This document shows positions 22,701 through 33,200 of a stretch of DNA of 64,000 nucleotides, one piece after another; positions within the stretch are counted from its first letter, which is position 1, and each line of letters opens with the position of its first letter. The stretch comes from Klebsormidium nitens (Eukaryota > Streptophyta > Klebsormidiophyceae > Klebsormidiales > Klebsormidiaceae): contig DF236996.1 of NCBI GenBank assembly GCA_000708835.1, positions 30,397 to 94,396 on the forward strand, written 5' to 3'. The notes beneath the pieces were generated by a model. The model was given only the letters and a program-made list of their open reading frames with translations. It did not search any database and was not told the DNA's origin. The translations under genes were made by a program, and so were the position numbers.

Positions 22701-25700
22701 ACAGAAGGCACCTACCTGGGTAGACGAAGGAAACGTTTCTGAGCTCGATGTTGCCTTCGACAGAGTCTAGCTTCTTTCCGCTGAGGTCCTCCGAGTCGAT
22801 GGCCGGAATCCGGTCGATCATCTGGAAGATTTTGTGCGCAGCGGTGCAACCCTCCGCGAAGTTCTTCAGGTTAGGAACCGCTTGGCCAAGGGACCTGAAA
22901 GGAAGACGAGGCGCGGTCCGTTTGCAAGCACAATTAGGGATCATGAAATGCATGTGAGGAAGTGGAAGATTCAGACAAACATTAAGAGTCTGGAATTCAG
23001 GATCTAGGGGTTGACGACAAGGTAGAGGGTCGATGATTCGGATTCGCTTTAAGGGGTAAGAGATCTGCGAGAAGAAAATGCACACCTTTCATTGCAGGTT
23101 AGAAAATCGAGCCGCAGACTACACGACGTGACACTAAGATGATACACGTGCATAGACCACAACGCAGATCAGTAAATTGATCAAGTCCACAATGACAATT
23201 TCAGAACGGGCGAAGATGCTTCAATCCTGTCTAAGGTCCCTCCGTTACTTTGCCCCGGAGAACCTCAGCTTATCAAAAGCAAACGAGCCGTTGGAGGCTG
23301 GCTTTTCAGGGAGCCCGCTCATGGTTCTGTACAAGACCTTAACTCAGCAGTCGCGCAAGCAGCTTTCTTTTAATATTTGAAAAAGCAAGCTTTTATCAGA
23401 GGTTTGCGGCCGTCTGCTACTTACAGCCCACCAATGATGACGGCAAATGCGGTCGAGAGGATCTCCCCGCCGTTGGCCTCGCCGTTGCTGACAAGGACGG
23501 AACCGTACCTGCATAAAGGACGTCACAAAGTGTGTGATGAGCTATAGGAGTAGCAAGCTAGGAAGTTTACACTAAAGATTGAAACCCATTAGTGCACCCG
23601 CCGCACCATACCCGCCGCAAACCCCTGGACTAATCATACCCGTCCCAAAGTAAGCTTTTACTTCTCCAAAGCTTGCTCTCAGTAATTGTCAGCTCTGCCG
23701 GCGGCGTGGACAGCAGACTTAGGCGCCCAGAAAAGAGCGCCGACGGTGCTCAGCTCACACAGAGAACAAGCTTTGAACGGAAGGCACTGCCGAAGAGGAA
23801 GTTGAGCCCAGACGTCGAACCCATGGTAGAGACCCAGTCTCACGAGCAGGCCTCGACGAGAATATCACCGTACGAAACGTGAAGACTTCCTTCGAAAAGA
23901 AGTTCGCCTTCACATACCAGAAGCAAGCTCGTTCTTCCCAAAAATCAACATTTGACAAACATCGCACAAGGTATTGCTATAATGATGACTGAGTAGGATT
24001 TGATGAACGGCCCCAATCTGGCTCGTCCTTATCAAAACACGAGCACCCAAGAAGAAGATACAATGCAAGACTCGTTCGCAACTGATGTCGATGAACATCG
24101 AATGTCGAAAGATCTCAGAGACACAGCTCGCTTGACTAGAACGTAAGCGCTCAAACGAAAGCGGATGCCCGTGCGCCCCAAGCGCCAGTAAACGGCTCCC
24201 AATAGCAAGATCAGCCTCAAGCCATTTTGCTTCTGTGGATGCACCGATCATCCATCACCTGGGATTCTGCGAAAATGCACCGCTCCAGAACATGAGCGCT
24301 CAGCGCCCCAAGCGATCGCCCCTTGGCGAAATAGAACAAGTCAAAAACCCGCTGCGTATGCATTGATGAAGATGGTAAATTCACAACACTTCGGGGAAAC
24401 GACTCGTCCTCACCAGAACATGAGCGCCCACGCGAAGAAGAGGACGGCCTGCGCCCCGAGCGCCAGGCCCTTGGCGAGCGACGCCTTGAGCCCCAGCTTG
24501 TAGGTCTTTTGCAGTGCCTCCTCGTACGCTTTCTGCGTCTTCTCTTCCGCCGCGAACGAGTAGACGGTGCGGACGGCGCTCAGCGATTCTTCCACGATGC
24601 GACCTAGAGAAGAGGAGGGAGAATGGGGTGTGTGGGTTTCAGGATCCAGAATTTTAGCGTGTAAAATTGGCTTGGTCCATGCAGTGAGAGGATCTCCCTG
24701 CCGCGGAGCTGGCTGCGGTATCTGAAAGTGAAAGCTTTTAACGTCCTCTGCAGCGCCTCCTAGTACGCTTTCTGCGTCTTGTCCTCCGCTGCGAAGGAGC
24801 AAACGATGCGAACGGCGCTCAGCGATTCCTCCACGATGCGACCTGGAAACCGTGCGGAAGAAGTGGAAAGAGGTCTTTAGGTCTGAAGAATCAAGGATTG
24901 TATGGCGTTAAGGTGAAGTCTGATACCTGCCGTAAGCGAACAAATATGCGGCAAGCTTGACTGCGGGGAGGGAATTTGAAAACGACAAACTTGCATGTCT
25001 TTTGCAGCGCCAATCGTACGGTTTTTGCGTCTTCTCCTCAGCAGCGAAGGAGTTGACGGTGCGGACAGCGTCCAGCAAATCCGAGCGTGCGCGCGTAGAG
25101 AATGCCCGGTGTTGCTAGGAGAAAGATCACTGCAAACAGCAAGAAACATGGACAAGCTCGAAACCCGAAAGCCAGAAGTTCCTAGCATTTCAAAACTCTC
25201 AAACAGGACCACTCACCAGCATCCGGGTACGCTTCGGCGACCTGAGACGAGAGCCCCTTGAGCGTGCGCGCATAAGGTATGCCAAGGGTTGCGAGGAGGG
25301 GGATCATTGCAACAGCAAGAAAGATGAACACCTAAAACTCGAAATGTTGAAGCCAAAGACCAAAGCATTCTTCGGCCTTTGAACGAGAAAAGTCACCAGC
25401 ATCCGCATACGCTTCGGCGCCCTGAGACGAGAGCCCCTTGGGCGTGCGCGCATAAAGCATGCCCGGTATTGCGAGGAGAGGGATCACCACAAACAGCAGA
25501 AACTTGAAGACCTTAAAACTCAAGACCTAAAGCCAGAAAACCTTGGAGTTTTAAGACCTCTTAAACGAGACAACTCACCAGCATCCGAGTAGGCTTCGGC
25601 GCCCTGGGACGAGAGCCCCTTGAGGGTGCGCGCGTAGAGCATGCCAGGGGTTGCGAGGAGGGGGATCACCGCAAACAGCACGAGCGTCAGCTGCCACACT

Positions 25701-28700
25701 TGGGTGAAGCCCACAATGAAGCCGGCCACGAAAGTCGCCATGTTCTTGATATAATTGCCAACCTAGTTGCAGGAGGAAGTTTCGAGTTAACGTCTTTTCT
25801 TCCGAAAAAAAAGCCAACCTAGTTGCAAGAGGAAAGTTTGTGTCAGACCTCTGGATTGAATCACGAATTCAATCCATCCAGACTCTCAGCTGATTCACAA
25901 TATATTTTGTATTAGTTAAGGATTGAAGGAAAATCGAATCTCAAGGGAAAACGTGTCTGACTCAGCCTGCAACCGGCGACGAATATCTTCCTGTTCTTGG
26001 GGCACAAAAACCTCAGTGTTGACTCATGTGACTTCGATGCGCTTTCCAAGGGGCTGAAGAAAGAGAGCACTTTAAGGTGCCGCGCCCTCCTCCGTTTGCA
26101 GAAATGATCAGGGAAGAAGGGATACGAAGGATCAGACGAGAGTATCGCGCACCTTCTCCCCAACACCATCTTGCACCTGCAGCAATCGTCGTACAGAAGA
26201 TAAGGAAGGAACTTTGAAGAAGTAAACGGAGAAGGCAAAAACGGAAGACAACCACTCGCGCACCTTCTCCCCAACGGCATCCTGCACCAGCAGCGTGTCG
26301 TCATTCACGCGGCTGACGACTTCGCCGGAGCTCGTTCCCAAGTCAAAGTAGCCGACGTCTTGTCGGAGAATCGCGCGCAGATACTTGGAGCGGATGCGCG
26401 ACGACTGGCGCTCTCCGGTCCACATCCAGAGGGAGACGTCGAGGTAGGAGGAGACGAGGACGACCAGGCCCACGTAGACGAAGTAGAGAGAGTACTGCGA
26501 ATGTGGGCGTGACACGTGTTAATGAAGAATTGGCGCTCGCCGGTCCACATCTAGAGGGCGACGTCGCAATAAGAGAGACGAGGACGACCCGGCCCACGTA
26601 GACGAAGTAGAGAGTAAAAAAGTGACACGTGTCATTCCAGTGGGAGTTCGATGATCTGCCCGCAGAGTAAGGTCTCGAGGCAGGACGATACGAAGACGAC
26701 CAGGCCCATGTAGACGAAGTAGAGGGAGTACTGCGAATGAGGGCTTGACACGTGGCGACATTTTACCAAAAAATAGATAGGGAGAACAGGCCCACATAGA
26801 CGTAAGTAGAGAGAGTACTAAAAATCAGGGCACGAAACGCATCAACGAATTGAGGGATCTCGTAACTCGGATCTGCCTTCGGGATAAGCCAGAGAGGCAA
26901 GAGGACTGCGAATCAGGGCGTGACACGTGTCAACACACAAGAATTCCTCAACTTTGCATTCCAAGTGAGACGTTGGAAAAAGCTGGAGAAGAGCCGACAT
27001 ATCGAACCTTTGACGCCTCAAAGAAAAAAATGTGCTGGTATAAGGTTTGGCAACAGGCGGTTGCACGCCAACGACCCTGTTCCGGAAGAAAAACCTACGT
27101 GGGGCACTCTATATATTGAAACCATGGAGAAGGATAACGGCTGAGTCTTCTTACCTTGTTGACTTTATCAGCTAGAATGAGGGGTTGGTCAAAGTAAGTC
27201 CCGAGGGAGTTGATCAGCTCTCCGAAGAACACCTGCCAAAGAGACAAGTTTCAATCTGTGAACGACGTATCTGAAGCTGGTTCCTTAGTGCAGGAAGAGC
27301 CACTGTCTTCCGCAATCAGAGCACGACGGTTCCCGCTAACTGGTATTCGCACCAACTATGCCAACAAGTCGGAGAAGATGCAAGTCCTTCTCAAGATAAA
27401 GATCAAGTCAAGGGCTTGGAAAGTCACAAAGAAGTCAGGGAGCACCATCTGGCTTTACAAGACCAGAGAGATCACCGCAAGTGAAGAGCTTGAAACTCAC
27501 AAAGAAGACAGGCAGCGCAGCCCCCTCCACAATTGCCGCAATGGTGCCACCGATCACGAGCAGGACGTCCAGTTTGTCCGCGTACTTGAACAGCTGGTAG
27601 TAGGGCACGGACGGCTGCTTTTCCGCCTTCTTGGCCTTCTCCGGTTTGTCCTGCATTTATTGAAAACATTTGCTGATGTCATCTTTGTGATATCATCTTT
27701 GACTGAGACCTTAAAATACCCTTTCCTCAGCTGGATTATGACCAACCCACTGCTTCTCCGTGTTCTTGGCCTGGTCTGATTTGTCCTGCATACAATGCAA
27801 ACATTTGCAGATGTTATCTCTGCTTTGTGGTGCATCCTTGAGTTACCCTTTTTTTAGCTGGAATTGGTTCGGCCAAGTGCCTCTCCGCCTGCTTGGTCTG
27901 GTTCAAGTTGTTCCCCGCACATCGGGAATCTTTGAAGATGTTGTCTGTGTTTGTATCATAACCCTTGACGCAGGACCTCAAAGTCGATGTTCACAAGTCT
28001 CAACTTCTCAGCATCTTGCAACGCAAAGCACATCGAACTGCCCTTGGGGGAAGGGCAAAGAAATGCAGTGAGCATGACAAGAAAAGAAGACAGATGCAGA
28101 AGGATGAAGGGAGCAACAACTCACTTAGTACCCATTCTTGTGAGAACTATCAAAGAGAACCAAATGAAACAAAGAAAAGGAGTACCAGTGAACGCCCCCC
28201 ACTTTGCTTCCATTGCAAACGTTCACCTGCTATGATCACTTTCACAAGGGCCCTTTAGCCTAGTGTGGGTTCTGCAGCAAACTTTTGTACCTTTATGACG
28301 ACACAGCTTACGAGGGGGCTTCTCATTGCTCCTTTCGACCTGTGCAGCTGCTTCATAGTCTTTTAAGTGTAGGAATCTAATCAAGTATCAGACACTGATT
28401 TCACAAACTGCTGAATCAATGCAGCTATCCTCAGTGCTTCGTGCCAACCCATCTTGGATGATAGTGTCAACTGCAGTCAGCCTATATGGAAATCGGGTAA
28501 CTCTGGAACATCCACTCATTGGGGTTAAGAATGAACCATTTTCAGAACATTGCCCCCACACTAGGCCTGAGCAGTCTGAGTCAGACACCACGAAACAGCC
28601 CCCGAGGGACAGTGTGACAATCAGCCTGGATAATCTTCCAAGTCCTGATTCCATCACTAGCTGCAAGATGCAGCGTACTTCAGTCACATATTCACCATCC

Positions 28701-28989
28701 AGATCAGGTCCAAACCTCAGGATGAAACAGAGAGATTTTCAAGAAAAGCCTGTCACATTCCATGTCTACGCTGGCCTCACGATCCCCAATCAATACCCAC
28801 CTTCCCTTTCTCCTCCTTTCCTGCATCCAGCTCCACATTTGCTGCAGCTTTGGCCCCGTTCGCGCCGAATGTACCATGTTTCCCGTTCTCCATGTTGCTT
28901 GCAGCAGTCAGCTCGACAGCTGCCTCTGCATCCGCCGTCTGCGCTGCCGGTGTGAAGTCATTCTCGGCTGCAGCACCCAAAGGGCTCAT
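10786..28989 (-). CDS. ABCB: Full-length ABCB (MDR/P-glycoprotein) ABC transporter
   Basis: An ATP-driven membrane exporter; plant ABCBs act mostly at the plasma membrane on auxin or amphipathic molecules, but the substrate here cannot be read. There are 23 exons, all phases closing, 1324 aa: 28989-28801, 27650-27501, 27232-27155, 26494-26264, 25762-25579, 24603-24414, 23508-23425, 22894-22716, 22230-22026, 21303-21147, 20278-20185, 19289-19066, 18587-18213, 17742-17615, 17164-17064, 16763-16513, 15745-15579, 14872-14695, 13746-13649, 13124-12974, 12805-12731, 12071-11835, 11034-10786. Order is TMD1-NBD1-linker-TMD2-NBD2. NBD1 has Walker [10 protein letters not shown] (453-461), signature LSGGQ (557-561) and Walker [15 protein letters not shown]2 has GQSGSGKST (1115-1123), LSGGQ (1219-1223) and [11 protein letters not shown], with H-loops AHRLST in both. 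No catalytic residue is missing. The linker (about 682-725) carries six heptads like QRSGLGQ. Start 28989 is chosen because the ATG at 27656 overlaps the exon-2 acceptor. Introns are full of exon-end copies. Confidence 0.93.
11130..11200 (-). repeat. Echo of ABCB exon 23 acceptor side
   Basis: A degenerate copy of the last exon's 5' part plus acceptor (original around 10990-11045) lies in the intron just upstream of it in transcript order. It shares the GTCGCTTCGTCC-GCATCGAA core but is too decayed to code. Confidence 0.6.
11650..11739 (-). repeat. Echo of ABCB exon 22 3' end with intact donor
   Basis: On the minus strand it reads [22 protein letters not shown], followed by GTGAGG. This is nearly the same peptide and donor as the true exon end at 11835. 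The frame is open, so this is a potential alternative 5' splice site about 185 nt downstream. Confidence 0.75.
12120..12225 (-). repeat. Echo of ABCB exon 22 acceptor side
   Basis: This copy of the exon's first about 90 nt (compare 11985-12075) contains recognisable SNIL-GKA-ASEAEI sequence with frame damage. It sits upstream of the real acceptor and is flanked by CGGAA-rich tracts at 12085-12118 and 12230-12290. Confidence 0.65.
14110..14600 (-). repeat. Ladder of ABCB exon 18 donor-side echoes
   Basis: Four degrading copies of the exon 18 end plus donor (true end 14695) occur near 14515-14575, 14340-14410, 14255-14290 and 14115-14160. The nearest keeps [16 protein letters not shown] followed by GTAAGG; the farther ones are progressively worse. 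Confidence 0.8.
15400..15578 (-). repeat. Tandem array of ABCB exon 17 donor sites
   Basis: After the true donor (exon end 15579), the end-of-exon/donor segment, TCTACGCGTGAGTGTCAA on the minus strand, is repeated about four to five times. Spacing is roughly 35-60 bp down to about 15400, giving a series of near-identical potential 5' splice sites. Confidence 0.78.
16220..16440 (-). repeat. Two echoes of ABCB exon 16 donor side
   Basis: Copies at about 16370-16432 and 16225-16290 resemble the end of exon 16 (16513-16570: GAGGCGCCCTCTTGGGC-TT-GCGTTCTG). The nearer copy is much better preserved than the farther one. Confidence 0.75.
19380..19875 (-). repeat. Ladder of ABCB exon 12 acceptor-side echoes
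   Basis: Three copies of the [21 protein letters not shown]-coding exon start with its acceptor lie upstream of the true site (exon start 19289), at 19380-19465, 19605-19692 and a weak one at about 19790-19875. A telomere-like run GGGTTAGGGTTAGGGTTT lies between copies at about 19480-19497. Confidence 0.8.
20340..20650 (-). repeat. Ladder of ABCB exon 11 acceptor-side echoes
   Basis: Three copies of the CGCCGGACAGCTGGAC--CC-GGTCGCCCACCTGCG segment, the exon 11 start plus acceptor read on the plus strand, occur at about 20341-20385, 20450-20512 and 20580-20640. Their period is roughly 110-130 bp, and all lie upstream of the true acceptor at 20278. Confidence 0.78.
21330..21725 (-). repeat. 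ABCB exon 10 acceptor-side echoes with TGACGTCA motifs
   Basis: About three decayed copies of the acceptor side of exon 10 (true start 21303) alternate with intronic units containing the palindrome TGACGTCA. Perfect TGACGTCA occurs at 21330, 21355, 21471, 21611 and 21714, with another at 21993. The palindromes are therefore part of the duplicated unit. Confidence 0.65.
24140..24350 (-). repeat. Decayed echoes of ABCB exon 6 donor side
   Basis: Two weak copies, near 24285-24345 and 24150-24210, of the exon 6 end (original 24414-24480: CATGAGCGC-CA-GC, CCCCGAGCGCCAGG). They lie downstream of the exon in transcript order. Confidence 0.55.
24740..25090 (-). repeat. Two echoes of ABCB exon 6 acceptor side
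   Basis: The copy at about 24740-24845 keeps an acceptor and reads [20 protein letters not shown] before a TAG. The copy at about 24990-25090 still shows [17 protein letters not shown]. The true exon 6 (24603) reads [20 protein letters not shown]. Confidence 0.82.
25060..25480 (-). repeat. Three open-frame echoes of ABCB exon 5 (TMD1 segment)
   Basis: The true exon 5 end encodes [20 protein letters not shown] and ends at donor 25579. Copies follow at about 25395-25510 ([20 protein letters not shown], open to a GT donor), 25215-25330 ([20 protein letters not shown], open to GTGAGT) and 25060-25140 ([20 protein letters not shown]). Frames remain open in all three. Confidence 0.85.
26140..26200 (-). 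repeat. Echo of ABCB exon 4 donor side
   Basis: This copy of CTCGCGCACCTTCTCCCCAAC and neighbouring sequence, the end of exon 4 at 26264 seen on the plus strand, occurs at about 26143-26200, downstream in transcript order. Confidence 0.65.
26520..26830 (-). repeat. Ladder of ABCB exon 4 acceptor-side echoes
   Basis: Three copies of the exon 4 start (true start 26494, [16 protein letters not shown]) occur at about 26521-26625 (stop inside), 26640-26745 (open: [16 protein letters not shown], with acceptor) and a remnant at about 26785-26820. Confidence 0.82.
27412..27450 (-). repeat. Echo of ABCB exon 2 donor side
   Basis: On the plus strand, GCTTGGAAAGTCACAAAGAA and the following bases at 27414-27450 copy the exon 2 end/donor at 27488-27521 (GCTTGAAACTCACAAAGAAG). 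Confidence 0.6.
27720..27950 (-). repeat. Two echoes of ABCB exon 2 acceptor side
   Basis: A copy at about 27723-27795 includes TATGCAG|GACAAATCAGACCA, resembling the true ATGCAG|GACAAACCGGAG at 27650. A weaker copy lies at about 27866-27945. Intron sequence upstream of the acceptor is duplicated too. This argues that the ATG in ATGCAG is part of an acceptor, not the start codon. Confidence 0.7.
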
Positions 28990-30220
28990 GATGACGTCAG
29001 TTAAGCCAAGCGTGCCCTCACGGCCAAACCCACAATGAGTTCCTGCAAATGTGTTACCCCGCCCTGCCGGCCCTGCCAACAAAAGCACTTCTCAGATGCG
29101 CTTTCAAACTCTTTCAAAGCGGCTTTGCCTTTCGGAGTTCCAAACAAGAAGTGCACCCGGATTGAGTACCTATCCAGGCCGGTGCTGCATTGCGCATGAA
29201 CGTTGTTCAAATGAAAATTTGCAGCGATGACAATTTGTCTTCGCAAAGTCCTGACAGTGATGTCGTCACGCCCCCGCCCAACTGAGAAACGGTGGTATTG
29301 CCGGCACGGTAACGGGTCTCGCTAACCTTTCCCGTTGTCAAACTCCTTGTACACAGTACTCCGCGGCCACGTTGGATCCGTCCATCCAAAAAACGGCAAT
29401 TAAAACGGCAACCTTTATCGTAGAATTGCGATCGAAAAACGAATTGGCGTCGGGTCGCCCCACGGGCCACAACCCAATCGCATGCTCCCGCCAAGGCTGC
29501 GTTTGCGGCGCACCCAGGGTCGGTTTCTTGAATCAAAAGTTCCAACATGTGGTGGGCAGGTCAGGGCAGGTAGGATTTGTGGTGGTTGCAGCACCGTTGC
29601 TAACTTTCAGCCGAGACTTCATATGACCTACCGGGTAGAGATGCGAGGTACCGGCATCCCGATTGCCGGACCCCGGTAGCGGTCCCCGGTAGCGGTCCCC
29701 AGCTACCTACCTACCGTAGTACCGGTATTGGTACAGTTATTTTGGGAGCTAGGCAGGCTGGCCCGGCCGCCCGGGCCACCAGATACCTAGTCATGCATGA
29801 CCGGAGCGCGCGCTCGCTCGGAGCCGGGGCATCCCCCCGGGGGGCAACTTGGTAAGGTTTGAGCGGGGGTACGTTACAACGTGACAACGAGGTACGCAAC
29901 CGGGGCAAATCGGACCGTCGATGATTCGTGGCAGAGCTTCGAGAACGTGCTTGCTGACGAGGGTGATGTCACGAACTAGGTCGAAAACAAAAGGGAAAGA
30001 CTTGGCTTAAAACTAAAGCCTAGTAAAGGGTAGCGAGCGAGCTGACGATTTGACGATAGTGCAAAGTTCTGTTATATTGAATTGCATGTGGCGCGCTCAG
30101 CTTCAAGTTCAAGGTAAAAGCAGGGGCGTCTTCTGCCAAACGAAGATTATCACCATCTCATTCCGGCTTATCTGCAACCGCACTGAGCACCACCTTTTAT
30201 TTACCAGATCAATTGCAAAC
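28990..30220. other. Divergent promoter region, ABCB / enoyl-reductase-like gene
   Basis: This 1.2-kb head-to-head spacer has no supported gene. It contains a short GC-rich repeat block at about 29660-29740 (GGTAGCGGTCCCC twice, CTACCTACCTACCGTAG). A possible 5'-UTR acceptor for the ABCB gene, TTTGCAG, lies about 29045-29050 on the minus strand. Confidence 0.5.
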
Positions 30221-33200
30221 ATGAGCTATCAGGCGCCATCGGCTATCTACATTCGGAAGCAGGACGGTCAGGCATTTCTTGATGAGATTGAGGTTGGGAG
30301 AAAAGAAAAGCCCTCTCCCCAGGCTGGAGAGGTCCTAGTGAGGCTCCTCGTTCGTCCTGTCAATCCTGCGGATGTCCTGTCCATGCAAGGTGTGTATCCT
30401 GCTATGAAGTAGGGTTTATCAAATTGATTTGGCGTTCAATCAGTACGATCCATCATCCTTCAATTGCTTGTTTTCAAAGGTATCTTACACTGCGGATGAT
30501 ACAATCAGCATCAGTAAAACAATCTGTACCATGATTTGCTGCTATATGTCCTTGCATAATGACGTGCACTGATACGATTGATTGACAGAGTGATCTGAAT
30601 TGCTGCAAGTGCATGCATGAAAACAGGTGATCTAGTTATCTAATCCAGGGAGCAATCTTGGCAGGTTACTATCCCGGTTTCCAGCCAGCTTCGCTTCCTG
30701 CAATTCCTGGCCTGGAAGGGTACGGGAAGATTGAGGAGGTGAGCCCAAATTTCTCCGAAGAGTGCATTTGTGGTTCTGTCAACAAGCAATTGATCAATTT
30801 GGAGGAGCCTTTCTGGTGGTGATACAAAGTACTGATATGGTTTTGACCGTTGCTTGCTTCCAATCAAGTGATTGTTTCCGTATGCAGCATCATGTCTCTA
30901 TCCACCTGTGGTGGTTCTGTAGGGAGAGCGCGCGGAGCGTTTGAGGCCTGTGGCAGACTGACCAGAGTTTTGATAGCACAGGATGCACCACCGCTTTGAA
31001 AAGTACGAGCTATATCTCCCACTAAACCGATGTTCAGTGCGCATCTTCTCTTAAGTTGAAGGTTTGGAAACGAATAGAGTTTGTCTACGATGTAAGTTGG
31101 TGATTTTGCTGGACAATCGTGCAGATTGGCAGCGGTGTCTCCGGCCTCAGCGTGGGACAGCGAGTGGTTCCCATTTTGCTGAACAATTACACAAAGCACG
31201 GGAATGGATCTTGGCAGGTGAGATGGTACTTCACCCACTGATCGAAAAGAAAATGTTCCAATTCGAAATGATACACCGCGCGCGCCACTTCATTCATTCA
31301 GGTCGGGGTACAAGTCGAGTGTGTGAGAGGCTGAAACCTTGATTCTGGTGCAGTTTGGGGACAGTAGGCTCTTTTTCCCTCAACTTAGAATGGGATACAG
31401 TGGAACACGAGTGTGTCAGTACCCAGGTGGTTGTGCGCTTTCCCGTCTCGATTGACTCTTCCGAGGCCCTCGCTGTTATGACGGTTCAATAGTGGCGAAT
31501 ATCAGGTTTCCTGAGCGTACTACTCTTGGAGACATGTATAGAAACATTGAATTGAACCGACCAGCTTGAACTGACCCTACCAGTTCTACTCCTTTGAAAT
31601 CGAGGGCAAGTCTCAAGTCCATCAGTACCACATCTGCTTCTTTCATAATGCTCATAATCCTAATTTTTTTCCTTCTAGGATTACATTGCGGTGAAGCAGG
31701 ACGACATCATTCCGATCCCGGACAGCATCTCAGACGAGCACGCTGCGCAGTTCATTGTCAACCCGTGGACCGCCATCGGCCTCTTAAAGTTTCTCAACAT
31801 TCCTAAGGGAGAGTGGCTACTGCAGACGGGGGCGAGCTCTGTCCTGGGGCGCCAGATCATTGCGCTGGCCAAGCACTTGGGAATCAAGGCAAGCTTAAAA
31901 GGATCATTTGCTGATGCACTCGGAGAGACCCACTTTTGAGGGCAGCTCCGCTTTTTGACCTGTTTCCAGTGAACGGTTTGTGTTGTTCAGTGCATGAAAT
32001 CTTTTCAATTCGACTTCATTTCTTGCCTCGGCATTCAGTGAACTACAATATGGTTGAGAGGGAAGGGAAATCTTTTCTAAGACCGAGGCCGAAAGGCCGA
32101 AAGGTTTTTCGCATCTTCATTGGGCGATTGCCAGAGGGCGTAATGTTTCTCAATCAGAGCCTGTCATCTTGCTTTGAGGAACGGGAAGGCCTCGTTTCTA
32201 GGGGGGAAAACGAACTCCTAGCCATTCCCTTTCCGAAGAACGAGGGTTCAGAACGAGAAAAAACCGGCAAAACGTTCAAAGCCTTCCAGTTTAAAATCAA
32301 AGATTCGAACGTCTGTAGCGGCGGGGCAGTCTGGACTGACTCGAAGAACCTCGAAATTGCTAAGTAGGAGACTGTTCCAACGTTCATACCTTTCAATGTT
32401 GCTTTGAATTAGGTCTGCAATAAGTTTTCGGATTCGGGCTCACACCTAAAGCAAAGCCGAAACGAAGCATCGTTTGCACTTGATTTACCCAAAAGCCATA
32501 TCTTTACCCTGCCCGTTCCTCGGCTGTGGCCTAAGTTAATATCTTTTGGATATGTTGTCAACTTTCGGCTTCTCTACAGACCGTCAACGTCGTTCGCCGC
32601 CCGGACGCGGAGGCCGAGCTGAAAGCCCTCGGTGCGGACGCTGTGATTGCGAGCACGGGGGACCATTCGGACCTGTCCGCAAAGGTGAAGCAAGTGACGG
32701 GGGCCAATGGCGCCTACGCTGCGATCGACGCGGTCGCTGGCGATATTGTCAAGGTGAGTGACTCATGGGACCAAATGCCAAAGTTTTGAAAGCTTCCTTC
32801 TCCTTTTCATAGTCGTTGGCACAAGTAAGTGCCAAAATAATCAGAGCTTTCTCTTAGCCTTCACAGCCATCCGAAGTTTTCAGTGCTCCCTCTCAGCATT
32901 CCACAGCCATCAGGAGCGACAAAAGCAAGGAGGACTCACGTCGGGCATGCCCTAGGCTGGTTCTGCCACCGCTTACTACATACCGTGTGAAGTACAGGAC
33001 TTTTTCCACCACGGCCATGCTAACCGACAGCAGTTTTTGAGTGCTTACAAGAGGCTTTGCCTCAGATTGACATCCCGGTTCCCCCACCTGTCCATATCCA
33101 CGTCAGTCCGTTTCTCTGCTGTGCGTACTGCCTTGCATCTGTCCGTGTCCCAATCTGCCCGTATCTCCGTCCATCCGTAACCTCATCTTTCCGCATCCCA

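Noticed and set aside
24410-24802. A separate gene suggested by the frame running from the exon 6 echo into exon 6
   Set aside because: The frame merely reads through an intron; the acceptor at 24603 and phase from exon 5 fit the transporter.
27435-27656. ATG at 27656 as the start of the ABCB protein
   Set aside because: ATGCAG|GAC is an acceptor that is itself echoed upstream; exon 28989-28801 joins in phase and gives a typical charged N-terminus.
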